This document shows positions 18,602 through 28,793 of a DNA stretch of 64,000 nt, one piece after another. Each line of letters starts with the position of its first letter. The first letter of the stretch is position 1. The notes below the pieces were generated by a model. It did no database searches. It was given only the letters and a program-made list of their open reading frames with translations, and was not told the origin of the DNA. The DNA comes from Caulobacter sp. UNC358MFTsu5.1 (lineage in GTDB: Bacteria; Pseudomonadota; Alphaproteobacteria; Caulobacterales; Caulobacteraceae). The position numbers and the translations under genes are program-made. The stretch is from NCBI RefSeq assembly GCF_000712075.1, contig NZ_JONW01000007.1, positions 124,001 to 188,000 of the forward strand. The letters are read 5' to 3'.

Positions 18602-18984
18602 GGCTCGCGCTCCCCCCCGCCGTTCACCGCCTTGTCGATGGCCTCCTCCAGGGCGGCGGCTTCTTCCGGCGTCAGGCGCTGGCCCAGGCCCAGCAGGGCG
18701 GTGGCGGCGCTGGCGGCCGAGCCGGCGAAGAAGGTGTCGATCATCCGCCGCAGGGCCCCGGCCGCGACGGCCTCGGTGCGCTGGACGGGGCTGTAGAGGA
18801 AGCCGTCGGGACCGGCCGCCCGCTCGACCAGGCCCTTGGCCTCGAGCCGCGAGAGCAGGGTGCGGACGGCGGAGTCGCTGAGCGGGTCCGACAGGGCGGC
18901 GCGGACGCCAGCCGCCGTGCCGCCTTCCAGCCGGCAGAGGGTCTCGAAGACCTCGCGTTCGCGTCGGGGCAGGGATTCGATCAC
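18598..18984 (-). CDS. BlaI/MecI/CopY family transcriptional repressor
   Basis: A 128-residue winged-helix repressor. It starts SLPRREREVFETLCRL, with the recognition-helix region SDSAVRTLLSRLEAKGLVERA and a C-terminal dimerisation part after RMIDTFFAG. It precedes the M56 protease with an ATGA overlap, the classical BlaI-BlaR1 pairing. Two TACA-N2-TGTA-type operators lie 20-50 bases upstream of its start, so it very likely represses its own operon. Whether it also controls a beta-lactamase cannot be told; none is encoded nearby. Confidence 0.9.
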   Translation of the reverse strand: MIESLPRREREVFETLCRLEGGTAAGVRAALSDPLSDSAVRTLLSRLEAKGLVERAAGPDGFLYSPVQRTEAVAAGALRRMIDTFFAGSAASAATALLGLGQRLTPEEAAALEEAIDKAVNGGGEREP

Positions 18985-19004
18985 GGCGGGCTCGCAACGG
19001 TTGG

Positions 19005-19034
19005 CGCTACAAATGTAGCGTTACACGTGTAGCG
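19005..19034. promoter_or_regulatory. Two overlapping BlaI-type operators
   Basis: CGCTACA-AA-TGTAGCG (19005-19020) is a perfect palindrome. CGTTACA-CG-TGTAGCG (19019-19034) is the same with one mismatch and overlaps it by two bases. Both carry the TACA/TGTA halves known for BlaI/MecI operators, and they lie directly before the BlaI-like gene. Confidence 0.8.
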
Positions 19035-19141
19035 AGGCGGGCGAAGTGAATTCGCCGTAATCCGGGCGGGGACCCCCGAACGCCCTCGCGTCGCCCCGCC
19101 TTCGCCCCCTCATGGTCAAGATTGCGCGCGATAAGAGGATC

Positions 19142-19819
19142 ATGAGCCCGCGCGCCCGCCTCCTGACCCTCGCCGCCGTCCTCGGCCTGGCCTTCGCCGG
19201 CGTCGCCGAGGCCTCGGTCGCGCCGAAGCTGGTCGAGACGCCGGCCACCGCGCCGGGCGAGGCCATGGCCGTGCTCTATTCGGGCGACGGCGGCTGGGGC
19301 CCGCTGGACCGCGGCGTCGCCAAGGTGCTGGCCAAGGACGGCGTCCCGGTGCTGGGCGTCAATTCGCTGCGCTACTTCCTGGACAAGCGGCCGGCCCAGG
19401 CCGTGGCCGACGACCTGGCCGACCAGCTCCGGCGCCACCAGGCCAAATGGGGCCGCCAGAAGATCGTGCTGGTCGGCTATTCGTTCGGCGCCGACGCCCT
19501 GCCGGCCATCGTGCCGCTGCTGCCGGCCGACCTGCAGGGCCAGATCCAGAGCGTGGTGCTGATCGGGACGGGCCCCCACGGCGACCTGACCTTCCGCCCC
19601 GCCAGCTGGCTGAACCGGCCCACGGCCCACTCGTTCGAGGTGGCTCCCGCGGTCGAGGCCCTGAAGGGCGTGCCGATGACCTGCATCTACGGCGACAAGG
19701 AGCGGCTGGACATCTGCCCCAGCCTGCCGATCCGGCAGGTGAAGCTGCACGGCGGCCACCACTTCAACGGCGACTATGCGGGCCTGGGCCAGGCCGTCGC
19801 CAAGGCCGCCTCGCTCTAG
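19142..19819 (+). CDS. VirJ/AcvB-like periplasmic alpha/beta-hydrolase
   Basis: An exported 225-residue protein of the bacterial virulence protein VirJ family. The signal peptide ends near residue 24 (GVAEA). Family features are AVLYSGDGGWGPLDRGVAKVLA, GVNSLRYFLDKRP, the nucleophile elbow GYSFGAD and a late GGHHFNGDY that may supply the catalytic His. ATG 19142, preceded by AAGAGGA, gives a normal signal peptide; ATG 19112 would add ten charged residues. AcvB homologues in Agrobacterium are linked to lysyl-phosphatidylglycerol turnover; the role here is inferred. Confidence 0.82.
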   Translation: MSPRARLLTLAAVLGLAFAGVAEASVAPKLVETPATAPGEAMAVLYSGDGGWGPLDRGVAKVLAKDGVPVLGVNSLRYFLDKRPAQAVADDLADQLRRHQAKWGRQKIVLVGYSFGADALPAIVPLLPADLQGQIQSVVLIGTGPHGDLTFRPASWLNRPTAHSFEVAPAVEALKGVPMTCIYGDKERLDICPSLPIRQVKLHGGHHFNGDYAGLGQAVAKAASL

Positions 19820-19846
19820 CGGCCCGCCCGGGAGCTCCCAAACCGT

Positions 19847-19954
19847 TGTCATCCCGGAAAGCGCGCAGCGCTTGTCCGGGACCCAGGTGAACCGCAAGGC
19901 GTCAGCCCAGTCCCCTGGGTCCCGGACAGCCTCTGCGAGGCTTCCGGGATGACA
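19847..19954. repeat. 108-bp repeat, family R2 copy 2 (inverted)
   Basis: Same ends and length as the copies at 16752 and 63531, but the inner sequence runs in the opposite orientation. It lies between the VirJ-like gene and otsB. The rest of the 284-base gap holds no gene that I can see. Confidence 0.85.
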
Positions 19955-20103
19955 GCGGTTTTGGGGCTTTGCTCCAGGAACCCTCAAGGTAACCGGCGCC
20001 CGCGCACATCGGCGTGAGCGCATCGTGACCCGGCCCCGGGGGATCAAAACCCCGCCAACGCGCGTTTTGAAGGCCTGTACACATCGGAGAGGGCCTTCTC
20101 GCC

Positions 20104-20885
20104 ATGACCGCGTTCGGGTCGGTCGTTCGGCATGCGCCGAGCGATCTGCCGCCACCACCAGTCGCCTTGCCGCCCCGCGCGGCGTTGTTTCTCGATCTTG
20201 ACGGAACCCTGGCCCCGATCATGCCCCGACCCGAACAGGTCGGGCCCGACGCACGCCGCGCGGCGTTGCTGACCGACCTGACGCGCGCCCTCGACGGCCG
20301 GCTGGCGGTGGTCAGCGGCCGGGCGCTGGAGGACCTGGACCGCATCCTGGAAGGCCGCGTGACCTCGGTCGCGGCGGTGCACGGCCTGGTGCGCCGGGGC
20401 GCGCACGGCGTCGACCGCGCCAAGCCCCATCCCGACCTCGAGCACGCCCGCGACGTGCTGCGCGACCTGGCGCGCAGCGACCGGGGCCTGCTGTTCGAGG
20501 ACAAGGACCTCAGCGTCGCCCTGCACTACCGCAACGTCCCCTCGGCCGCCGACGCGGTGATCGAGGCGGCCGAGCGCCTGGCCCAGGGCTCGGAGCTAGC
20601 CCTGCAGCTGGGCGACATGGTCGCCGAGTTGCGCACGCCCGGCCAGGACAAGGGCAAGTCGGTCGCCGCCTTCCTGCGCGAGGCGCCGTTCGACGGCGCG
20701 ACGCCGGTGTTCGTCGGCGACGACCTGACCGACGAGGACGGCTTCGCCGCCGCCGCCCGCCTGGGCGGCTACGGCGTGCTGGTCGGTCCCGAGCGGCCCA
20801 CCCAGGCGTCGTATCGCCTGGACGACTGCGACGCCGTGTTCGGCTGGCTGGGCGCGGGCCTGGACGCCCTGGGGAGGAGCGCCGC

Positions 20886-20889
<4 letters not shown>
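20104..20889 (+). CDS. otsB: Trehalose-6-phosphate phosphatase
   Basis: A cytoplasmic HAD-superfamily enzyme that converts trehalose 6-phosphate to trehalose (261 residues). The nucleophile motif LFLDLDGTLAPI is at about residues 36-47, VVSGR is motif II, the lysine in GQDKGKSVAAFL and the acidic motif VFVGDDLTDEDGF complete the site. Its last codons overlap otsA by 4 bases (ATGA), so the two trehalose steps are translationally coupled. ATG 20104 is the first good start after a 108-bp repeat. Confidence 0.96.
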
Positions 20890-22367
<1,478 letters not shown>

Positions 22368-22448
22368 GCGTTCAAGACCGGTCCGGGATTTTCCGTCCTG
22401 GATCGGGACCCGGCGCTGGTCGGGACCTTCTAGACGAAAGGCGATCCC

Positions 22449-23312
22449 ATGGCCGCGCGACCCACCTGGCAGGGCCATCTGAGGCTGTCGCTCGTCACCT
22501 GTCCGGTGGCGCTGTACACGGCCGTCAGCCCCGGCGGCGAAGTGCGGTTCAACCTGCTGCACCCCAAGACCCACAACCGCATCAAGATGGTCGCTACCGA
22601 TCCCGACCTGGGGCCGGTGGACCGGGCCGACCTGGTCAAGGGCTACGAGTACGAGAAGGACCACTATGTGATCCTGACGCCCGAGGAGATCGAGAGCGTG
22701 CGGCTGGAGAGCACCCGCACCATCGACATCGAGCGCTTCGTCGACGCCGACGCCATCGACCGGCTGTACTGGGACAATCCGTACTTCCTGGTGCCGGACG
22801 GCAAGCTGGCGGTCGACGCCTACACCGTGATCCGCGACGCCATGGCCGGGGCGGGCAAGATCGCCCTGGGGCGGGTGGTGATGCACACGCGCGAGCGGCT
22901 GCTGGCCATCGAGCCGCGCGACAACGGCCTGGTCGCCTACAGCCTGCGCAGCCACGACGAGGTGCGCGACGCGGGCGAGCTGTTCGACGACATCCCCGAC
23001 CGCAAGGCCGACCCTCAGATGGTGGCCATCGCCGAGAAGATCATCGAGCAGCAGGAAGGCCCGTTCGATCCCAGCCAGTTCAAGGACCGCTACGAGGACG
23101 CCCTGCGGGCCCTGATCAAGCAGAAGGAAAAGGGCGGCAAGGCCAAGGTGACGGTGGAAGAGCCGGAGAACACCAACGTCGTCGACCTGATGGAGGCCCT
23201 GCGCAAGAGCCTGGGCCAGAAGCCGGGCGCGGCGGCGAAGAGCGCGGCCAAGAAGGCGCCGGCCCACAAGACCGCCGCCAAGAAGCCGGCGGCGCGCAAG
23301 AAGGCGTCCTAG
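22449..23312 (+). CDS. ku: Non-homologous end joining protein Ku
   Basis: Homodimeric DNA-end-binding protein (287 residues) that recruits LigD to double-strand breaks. It has the bacterial Ku core (MAARPTWQGHLRLSLVTCPVALYTA, RIKMVATDPD, YYVILTPEEIE-like segment, ALGRVVMHTRERLLAI). A Lys/Ala-rich C-terminal tail (after about 255) resembles histone H1 tails, known in some bacterial Ku to bind DNA. It lies 81 bases after otsA on the same strand, an unusual placement that could place repair under stress control. Confidence 0.95.
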   Translation: MAARPTWQGHLRLSLVTCPVALYTAVSPGGEVRFNLLHPKTHNRIKMVATDPDLGPVDRADLVKGYEYEKDHYVILTPEEIESVRLESTRTIDIERFVDADAIDRLYWDNPYFLVPDGKLAVDAYTVIRDAMAGAGKIALGRVVMHTRERLLAIEPRDNGLVAYSLRSHDEVRDAGELFDDIPDRKADPQMVAIAEKIIEQQEGPFDPSQFKDRYEDALRALIKQKEKGGKAKVTVEEPENTNVVDLMEALRKSLGQKPGAAAKSAAKKAPAHKTAAKKPAARKKAS

Positions 23313-23350
23313 GGCGGGGCGACATTCGGCCGCCACCGACCTTTAACTTC

Positions 23351-23481
23351 CGTCATCCCGGGCCCTGGGCCCGGGACCCCTCTGTCCGCCGCAAGTGCGG
23401 GAGGGGCGGTTCGCTGGCGAACCGCTTGCATCTCACGTGAAAGCTGAACCAGGGGTCCCGGGCACAAGGCCCGGGATGACG
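23351..23481. repeat. 131-bp palindrome-ended intergenic element
   Basis: The ends are CGTCATCCCGGGCCCTGGG and CCCGGGATGACG, resembling but not matching family R2. It lies between the convergent ku and 23509-23985 genes. It is the only copy in the window. Confidence 0.6.
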
Positions 23482-23508
23482 GATATATTGGGATGATGTC
23501 GAGGAGCC

Positions 23509-23985
23509 TCAGCCCTTCGTGCAGGCCAGGGTGTCGCCCAGGCTGAGCGGGGCGCCGGCCCGCGAGATCATCCAGTCCACGGTCATGGTCGTCGGGCCGG
23601 TGCGGCTGTAGACGAACTGTTCGCCCGGCTCGCCCGCGCCCTGGCGGGTCCAGGTCCAGCGATCGCCCTCCCAGCCGGGCGAGGCGTACCACCGCAGGCC
23701 GCTGAAGCCGTCGGCGGTCGAGGCGCGGAAGCCGCCAGCGACCTTGGCGAAGCTCCAGGTCTCGTTGGCCTTGTAGGTTCCCGGCGCCTGGTCGCGGTGC
23801 TGCTTGAGCAGGGCGCCGGTGTCGGGGTCGCGGCTGAACGTCATGGCCGAGGCCAGGGGCTTCTTCGACGGCTCGAAATGGCCGGCGCAGGTCCAGGCGC
23901 CTTCGAAATAGGCCAGGGGATCGGGGGCGACGGAGTCGGGCGACGCGACGGCCATCAGGCCGGCGATCAGAAGGCTTGTCGGCAT
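23509..23985 (-). CDS. Secreted protein of unknown function (DUF1579-like)
   Basis: A 158-residue exported protein with a short signal peptide (about residues 1-15). The body has the pattern LAYFEGAWTCAGHFEPSKKPLASAMTFSRDPDTG..., rich in Trp and Tyr, resembling lipocalin-like DUF1579 proteins of unknown role. Two Cys (WTCAG and LACTKG) may pair. ATG 23985 starts the signal peptide; the frame extends 25 codons further without sense. It is divergent from the hydrolase lipoprotein at 24148. Confidence 0.7.
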   Translation of the reverse strand: MPTSLLIAGLMAVASPDSVAPDPLAYFEGAWTCAGHFEPSKKPLASAMTFSRDPDTGALLKQHRDQAPGTYKANETWSFAKVAGGFRASTADGFSGLRWYASPGWEGDRWTWTRQGAGEPGEQFVYSRTGPTTMTVDWMISRAGAPLSLGDTLACTKG

Positions 23986-24147
23986 GGGTCCTCGCGACGT
24001 GTCGGCGGGCAGGAAAGCATCATCGCCGCGGTTCGTCACGCCTCGGCCAATAGGCCGCACCCCGACGGCCGGCCCTTCCGGTCAATTTCGCTTGTCAGGC
24101 GACGGAGTGATCGGCGACATGCCGGCGGGTACAGTCGCCGGACCAGC

Positions 24148-25056
24148 ATGAAACCGTATTTCGTCGCGCTCGCCTGCCTGACCCTGCTGGGCTGCGCGAG
24201 CTTCGTGCGTCCGCCGCCGACGCCCACCGGCGATCTGGAGTGCGCGGGCGCGGCCGGCGTGCGCCCGACGGTGGTCCTGGAGGCCGGGGCGTTCGGCGGG
24301 GCGGCGGACTGGTCGCTGGTCGCCGAGAGCCTGGCCCGGAAGGGCTACCGGGCCTGCGCCTACGACCGTGACGGCCTGGGCCTGTCCACCATGCACGACC
24401 TCGACCGCTCGCCCACGGCCGTCGCGACCCGCCTGCACGACCTGCTGGACCGGAACGGCGTGACCGGGCCGGTGATCCTGGCCGGACACTCCAACGGCGG
24501 GCTCTATGTCGAGGCCTTCGCCCGCCGGTGGCCCGAGCGGACGGCGGGGCTGGTGCTGGTCGACGCGGTGGGGACCGACGTCAGGGATCACCCGCTGGCC
24601 CTGGCCGATCTGGAGCACGAGGCGCGCCTGGCCGCCTTCACCCCGACCGCCCGCGCCCTGGGCCTGACCCGGCTGGCGCCGCTGATGGACGACATCTCGC
24701 CCGCGGCCGAGGCGGCCGCCCGGCGGCGGTCGACCTGGACCGGACGGACCAGCATCCAGGCGGGGCTGGCGGAGGTGCGGGCCTTCCTGCCGGGCCTGGC
24801 CGAGGTGGACGCCCTGCCGCCGCTGCGGCCGACGATCCCCGTGGCGGTGATCGTCGCCAGCCGGTCGCCGGCCGCGCCGCTGGACCGCGACTGGCGCGCC
24901 GCCGAGGTCGCCCCGGCGAACCGCGCCTGCCGGGCGGTGGTCATCGACGCCTTCGCCAGCCACACCTCGATCCTCGACGCCCAGCGCGACTACGTGGTCG
25001 ACGCGGTGGCGTGGCTGGACGGCGCCCAACCCTGGGCGGGCGTGAAACGCTGTTGA
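24148..25056 (+). CDS. Alpha/beta-hydrolase lipoprotein
   Basis: A predicted membrane-anchored hydrolase of 302 residues. A lipobox LTLLGC (Cys at about residue 16) follows a hydrophobic leader. The hydrolase domain has the oxyanion region LEAGAFGGAADW, nucleophile elbow AGHSNGG, and a late His in FASHTSILDAQRDYV. ATG 24148 is chosen for the lipoprotein signal; longer frames are spurious. Substrate unknown. Confidence 0.82.
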   Translation: MKPYFVALACLTLLGCASFVRPPPTPTGDLECAGAAGVRPTVVLEAGAFGGAADWSLVAESLARKGYRACAYDRDGLGLSTMHDLDRSPTAVATRLHDLLDRNGVTGPVILAGHSNGGLYVEAFARRWPERTAGLVLVDAVGTDVRDHPLALADLEHEARLAAFTPTARALGLTRLAPLMDDISPAAEAAARRRSTWTGRTSIQAGLAEVRAFLPGLAEVDALPPLRPTIPVAVIVASRSPAAPLDRDWRAAEVAPANRACRAVVIDAFASHTSILDAQRDYVVDAVAWLDGAQPWAGVKRC

Positions 25057-25069
25057 GACCCCAATGATC

Positions 25070-25195
25070 CGCTCATCCCGGCGAATGCCGGGACCCAGAT
25101 GGAATGGCTTTGAGGCTGACGCCAAAAGCACCGAGTTCTTCCAACCCGCCGCCCAATCTTAGGATCTGGGTCCCGACACTCGCCGGGATCAGCGG
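25070..25195. repeat. 126-bp repeat, family R1 copy 2 (inverted)
   Basis: Same ends and exact length as the copies at 9381 and 60572; the inner sequence aligns only after reverse-complementing. Its right end contains the TGA stop (25189-25191) of the acyltransferase gene, so insertion probably trimmed or fixed that gene's end. Confidence 0.82.
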
Positions 25196-26205
25196 GATTG
25201 AAGGAGCCGCCGCCGCACCGGCGCGTCGTAGAGGCGCAGCGCGATCCAGGCGACGACGGGCGCGACCGCCACGGCCAGGGCGGGGAACCACAGCGGCAGC
25301 ACGGTCCGCCAGCCGTCGGGATAGAGCCGCAGCATCACCGCCCAGGTCGCCCAGTGCAGGGCGTACAGGGGGTAGGAGACGTCGCCCGTGGCCCGGCAGA
25401 TCGCCCCGGCCACGCCTTGCGGGTCGTGGGCGCCAACCGTCACCAGCAGCGGGAACAGCACGACCAAACAGGCGTAGTCGTAGAGGCCGTTCCACGCGGT
25501 GAGGCCGCGCGGGAAGACCGGGACCACCAGCACCACGAACAGGGCGATCGCCGGCAGCCACAGGCGCGGCCGGCGCGCCGGCGTGCGATAGCGCCAGCAG
25601 GCCCAGCCCAGGCTGAAGCTGAAGGTCGCCCGCACCACGCCCAGCCAGAAGGTCGCCTGGTCCCAGCCCGTCTCGACCCCGTTCAGGGCCAGGGCCGTCC
25701 ACAGCACGACCCCGCCGCTCAGCAGCACGACGGCCGCCAGCACCATGTCCGGGGCGCGGCGCAGCGGGAACCACAGGGCGCTGACGATGACCTCCAGGCA
25801 CAGCGACCAGGCCGGCGGGTTGAAGGGGAAGAGGGTGGGGAAGGTGTACTCGGCCGGATGGCCCATCCGGGGGATCAGCAGCAGCCCCTTGGCCAGGTTC
25901 GGCCAGAACGGCGGGCTGTGGCGAGAGGTCAACACCGCGCCGACCAGGGTCGACAGCACCAGCAGCGGCCAGATCCGCACGACGCGAATCCGCAGGTAGG
26001 CGAGCCAGCCGATGTCGCGCCGCTCGAACGCGTGGGCCAGGACGTAGCCGCTGAGGCAGAAGAAGAAGTCCACCGCCAGATAGCCGTGGGCGAAGCGGCC
26101 CGGCCGCCCCGACCAGTCGGCCGCGTGGTACAGCAGCACCCCCAGCGCCGCCACGGCCCGCAGGCCGTCCAAGGCCGCGAGGCGTTGTGTCCTGTGTTCC
26201 CTCAC
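25189..26205 (-). CDS. Acyltransferase 3 family membrane protein (OafA/YrhL-like)
   Basis: Integral membrane O-acyltransferase of 338 residues and about ten helices. It starts with the family signature RLAALDGLRAVAALGVLLYH (catalytic His at about 27) and continues with VDFFFCLSGYVLAHAF and RRDIGWLAYLRIRVVRIWPLL. It probably acetylates an extracellular or surface polysaccharide. The stop codon and last residues lie in a 126-bp repeat. Confidence 0.88.
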   Translation of the reverse strand: MREHRTQRLAALDGLRAVAALGVLLYHAADWSGRPGRFAHGYLAVDFFFCLSGYVLAHAFERRDIGWLAYLRIRVVRIWPLLVLSTLVGAVLTSRHSPPFWPNLAKGLLLIPRMGHPAEYTFPTLFPFNPPAWSLCLEVIVSALWFPLRRAPDMVLAAVVLLSGGVVLWTALALNGVETGWDQATFWLGVVRATFSFSLGWACWRYRTPARRPRLWLPAIALFVVLVVPVFPRGLTAWNGLYDYACLVVLFPLLVTVGAHDPQGVAGAICRATGDVSYPLYALHWATWAVMLRLYPDGWRTVLPLWFPALAVAVAPVVAWIALRLYDAPVRRRLLQSR

Positions 26206-26250
26206 GCGCCGTTTTTCTCAGGATCGCGGCCCGGGACGCAAGAGGGGACG

Positions 26251-27045
26251 CTAGCCCCAGGCGGCCATCAGGGCCATCACGATCCCCACCTCGACCGCGT
26301 CGCTGAAGCCGTGGGCGATCATCGGGGCCAGCAGGCTGCGCGAGCGCTCCATCAGCCAGACATAGGTCAGGCCCCAGGCGAAGGCGTAGACCTGCTGGGC
26401 CAGGGCCAGGTGCAGCGGGTTGTGCAGGAAGCTGTCGTAGTGGGCCAGGCCGAACAGCACGGCCACGACATAGGCGGCCACCGGCAGGTCCAGCCGGCCG
26501 ATGCGCAGGCGTCCGGGGACCAGCACCGCCAGCATGCCCACCAGCAGGCCGCGGAAGATGATCTCCTCGTTCGGTCCGGCCGCCAGCATCACGCCCAGCC
26601 AGCCGGCGATCGCGCGAGGCGAGCCGATGTCGTAGCCGCCGTCCGGCGCGGCGTGGGCCAGCAGCTGGGGCCAGTAGTCGGCGATCAGCATGACCAGGCC
26701 CATGCCGACCCCGATGGCGACCGCCAGGCCGGCGTAGGTCTTGCCCGGCGGCCAGCGCAGATGGCCGTCGGCCTGGGGCAGGGCCTGGCGCATCACCGCC
26801 AGGGCGACCAGGCCCGTGATGACCTGGAACAGGGTGGCCAGGGCCACGAAGATCCAGACCTCGCGATGGAAGAAGTCGAGGTTGTGCTTGAACAGCCAGC
26901 GGGCCGCCTCGCGGCCGGGGACCAGCAGGGTCTGCATCAGCACGGCGGCCAGCGCGATCGGCCACAGGGTGGACCAGGGGCGGAACCGGAAGCCGGTGAC
27001 TTCGATGAAGGGGCGGGGCGACGGGGGCAGGGCGAGATCGGTCAT
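26251..27045 (-). CDS. CPBP family intramembrane metalloprotease (CAAX protease-like)
   Basis: A 264-residue protein with about seven to eight helices. Motif 1 is NEEIIFRGLLVGM (EExxxR) and motif 2 is FGLAHYDSF (FxxxH), with a third helix motif near the end, all characteristic of Abi/CPBP proteases. It follows the AraC regulator by 18 bases, so it is probably expressed with it. Target unknown. Confidence 0.87.
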   Translation of the reverse strand: MTDLALPPSPRPFIEVTGFRFRPWSTLWPIALAAVLMQTLLVPGREAARWLFKHNLDFFHREVWIFVALATLFQVITGLVALAVMRQALPQADGHLRWPPGKTYAGLAVAIGVGMGLVMLIADYWPQLLAHAAPDGGYDIGSPRAIAGWLGVMLAAGPNEEIIFRGLLVGMLAVLVPGRLRIGRLDLPVAAYVVAVLFGLAHYDSFLHNPLHLALAQQVYAFAWGLTYVWLMERSRSLLAPMIAHGFSDAVEVGIVMALMAAWG

Positions 27046-27063
27046 GCCGACCTGATGCCAGCC

Positions 27064-27762
27064 TCAGGCCGCGCGGGTCTTGAAGCGATGTTGCAGGGCT
27101 TCGATCCGCCAGGCGCCGGGCGAGCGGCCCGTCAGGGCCTTCACGTCGCGGCTCATATGGGCCTGGTCGGCGAAGCCGGCCTCGGCGGCGATGTCGGCCA
27201 GCGGCGCCTCGTCCTCGACGATCAGCCGCCAGGCGCGGCGGGCCCGGGCCTCGACCCGGAAGCGCGCCGGACCCACGCCATAGGCGTCGCGGAACCAGCG
27301 GAAGGCGGTCTCGCGCGCCACGCCCTGGTCGCGGGCCCAGGCCTCGACGGACGGAGCGTCGTCGCCGGATAGCGCCTGGGCCAGCCGGTCGGACGGGTCG
27401 GAGAGGGCGGGACCGCCTTGGGTCAGGCCCTCCAGCAGGGCGGCGGCGGCCTCCAGCGGGTCGCGTTCGGCCAGCCGGGCCAACAGGTCGGGATCGCGGG
27501 CGCGGGCCATGGCGGGACCGGTCAGGTCCGAGGCCAGATGGCCGCAAAGCGGCAGGTTCAGCACCAGGGCCTTGCCCGGACGCCGGTTCCAGTGGCCCGA
27601 GAAGCGCCCGTGCAGCAGCACGTCGCCGGCGCGCACCCGCCAGCGGCCCCGCTCGCCGGCCTCCTCGTAGCCGCCGTCCAGCACGACGGCGGCGTAGGCC
27701 TCGTCGTGGATGTGGCGGGCGATGGTCTCGCCGGGGACGAGGCGCGAGCGGAGGGCGGTCAT
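27064..27762 (-). CDS. AraC family transcriptional regulator
   Basis: A 232-residue regulator with a cupin-like N-terminal sensor (ETIARHIHDEAYAAVVLDGGYEEAGERG, WRVRAGDVLLHGRFSGHW) and a C-terminal double HTH (ARETAFRWFRDAYGVGPARFRVEARARRAW, LADIAAEAGFADQAHMSRDVKALTGRSPG). It is the first gene of a probable two-gene operon with the CPBP protease. ATG 27762 is the first Met. Confidence 0.9.
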   Translation of the reverse strand: MTALRSRLVPGETIARHIHDEAYAAVVLDGGYEEAGERGRWRVRAGDVLLHGRFSGHWNRRPGKALVLNLPLCGHLASDLTGPAMARARDPDLLARLAERDPLEAAAALLEGLTQGGPALSDPSDRLAQALSGDDAPSVEAWARDQGVARETAFRWFRDAYGVGPARFRVEARARRAWRLIVEDEAPLADIAAEAGFADQAHMSRDVKALTGRSPGAWRIEALQHRFKTRAA

Positions 27763-27835
27763 GACCGGCAGCTTAGCGGCGAAACCGCGTTCGGCGACTT
27801 AAAGCCTCGTCATATTCGGCCCCCGGGACAGACTT

Positions 27836-28207
27836 TCACGGATGGGCCCGCAGATAGGCGATCAGGTCGGCGCGGTCCTGGGGCGAGGCCGTGCGGGCGC
27901 CCATCGAGGTCCCCGGCACGAAGCGCTTGGGATCGGCCAGCCAGGCGTCCAGCGTCTGGTCGTTCCAGGTGAAGGTCCGGGCCGCCAGGGCCTTGCTGTA
28001 GCGGAAGTCCGGCACGGCGGCGACGTGGCGGCCATAGACCCCCCGATGGCGCGGCCCGAAGCGGTTGCCGTCCAGACTGTGGCAGAAGCCGCAGCGGCTG
28101 CCGTACAGCCGCTCGCCCCGGGCGACGTCGCCGGCCAAGGGGGCGGCGAGGGCGGGCGCGGCGGTCGCCAGAAGCGCCAGGATCAGAAAGGGCGTACGAA
28201 GCGCCAT
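27836..28207 (-). CDS. Periplasmic class I cytochrome c
   Basis: A 123-residue exported c-type cytochrome. The signal peptide ends AALAAP (about residue 22), the heme-binding motif is CGFCH (Cys39, Cys42, His43), and the Met in PGTSMGARTAS is the probable sixth ligand. Start ATG 28207 has GGAG 6 bases upstream; ATG 28219 has no ribosome site. It is divergent from the HxlR regulator, which may control it. Confidence 0.88.
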   Translation of the reverse strand: MALRTPFLILALLATAAPALAAPLAGDVARGERLYGSRCGFCHSLDGNRFGPRHRGVYGRHVAAVPDFRYSKALAARTFTWNDQTLDAWLADPKRFVPGTSMGARTASPQDRADLIAYLRAHP

Positions 28208-28313
28208 GGTCGTCTCCATCGGTGGATGGCGACTCCCATAGACCGAGGGTTCCCGGCTAATAAGTACGCACTATTTTTATACCGTCCGCCCCAGATCGAT
28301 AGGCGAGGTCGCC

Positions 28314-28664
28314 ATGTCCAAGCAGCTCGCCCCCTGGTGCCCGGTCGCGGCCACGGTCGATGTGATCGGCGGCAAGTGGAAGCCGACCATCCTGTTCCAC
28401 CTGAAGGACCGGCCGCGCCGCTTCAACGAGCTGCGCCGCCTGATGCCCGATATCACCCAGCGCATGCTGACGCTGCAGTTGCGGTCGCTTGAGGACGACG
28501 GGATCGTCTCGCGCACCGTCCACGAGGTGGTGCCGCCGTGGGTGGAATACGCCTTCACCGAGCGCGGCCTGACCCTGGGGCCGCTGCTGGACGCGATGGA
28601 GGACTGGGGGCATGCGTACGGAAAACCCCTCTCCCATGGGGAGAGGGAGGGACCCGCCGCGTAG
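28314..28664 (+). CDS. HxlR family transcriptional regulator with repeat-derived C-terminus
   Basis: A winged-helix regulator of 116 residues: APWCPVAATVDVIGGKWKPTILFHLKDRPRRFNELRRLMPDITQRMLTLQLRSLEDDGIV is the HxlR core, with a Cys near the N-terminus typical of redox-sensing members. The last 12 residues or so (PLSHGEREGPAA) and the stop are encoded inside the 167-bp repeat at 28627, so the natural C-terminus was replaced. The region between it and the divergent cytochrome c gene is AT-rich and holds the promoters. Confidence 0.88.
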   Translation: MSKQLAPWCPVAATVDVIGGKWKPTILFHLKDRPRRFNELRRLMPDITQRMLTLQLRSLEDDGIVSRTVHEVVPPWVEYAFTERGLTLGPLLDAMEDWGHAYGKPLSHGEREGPAA

Positions 28665-28793
28665 CGGTGGGAGGGGGAGGGGGTAAGGCGTCAGACGGCG
28701 TGCCGGCAGGGCGTTCCCGAGAAATCGGCGAGGGTGTAACCCCTCACCCTCCCAAGCTTCGCTTGGGCCCCTCCCTCTCCCTCTGGGAGAGGG
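28627..28793. repeat. 167-bp palindrome-ended repeat, family R3 copy 2
   Basis: Ends and core match the copy at 11039-11205 and the length is identical. It lies between convergent genes, covers the 3' end of the HxlR gene on one side, and abuts the TAA stop of the GH15 gene (28794) on the other. Confidence 0.85.
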
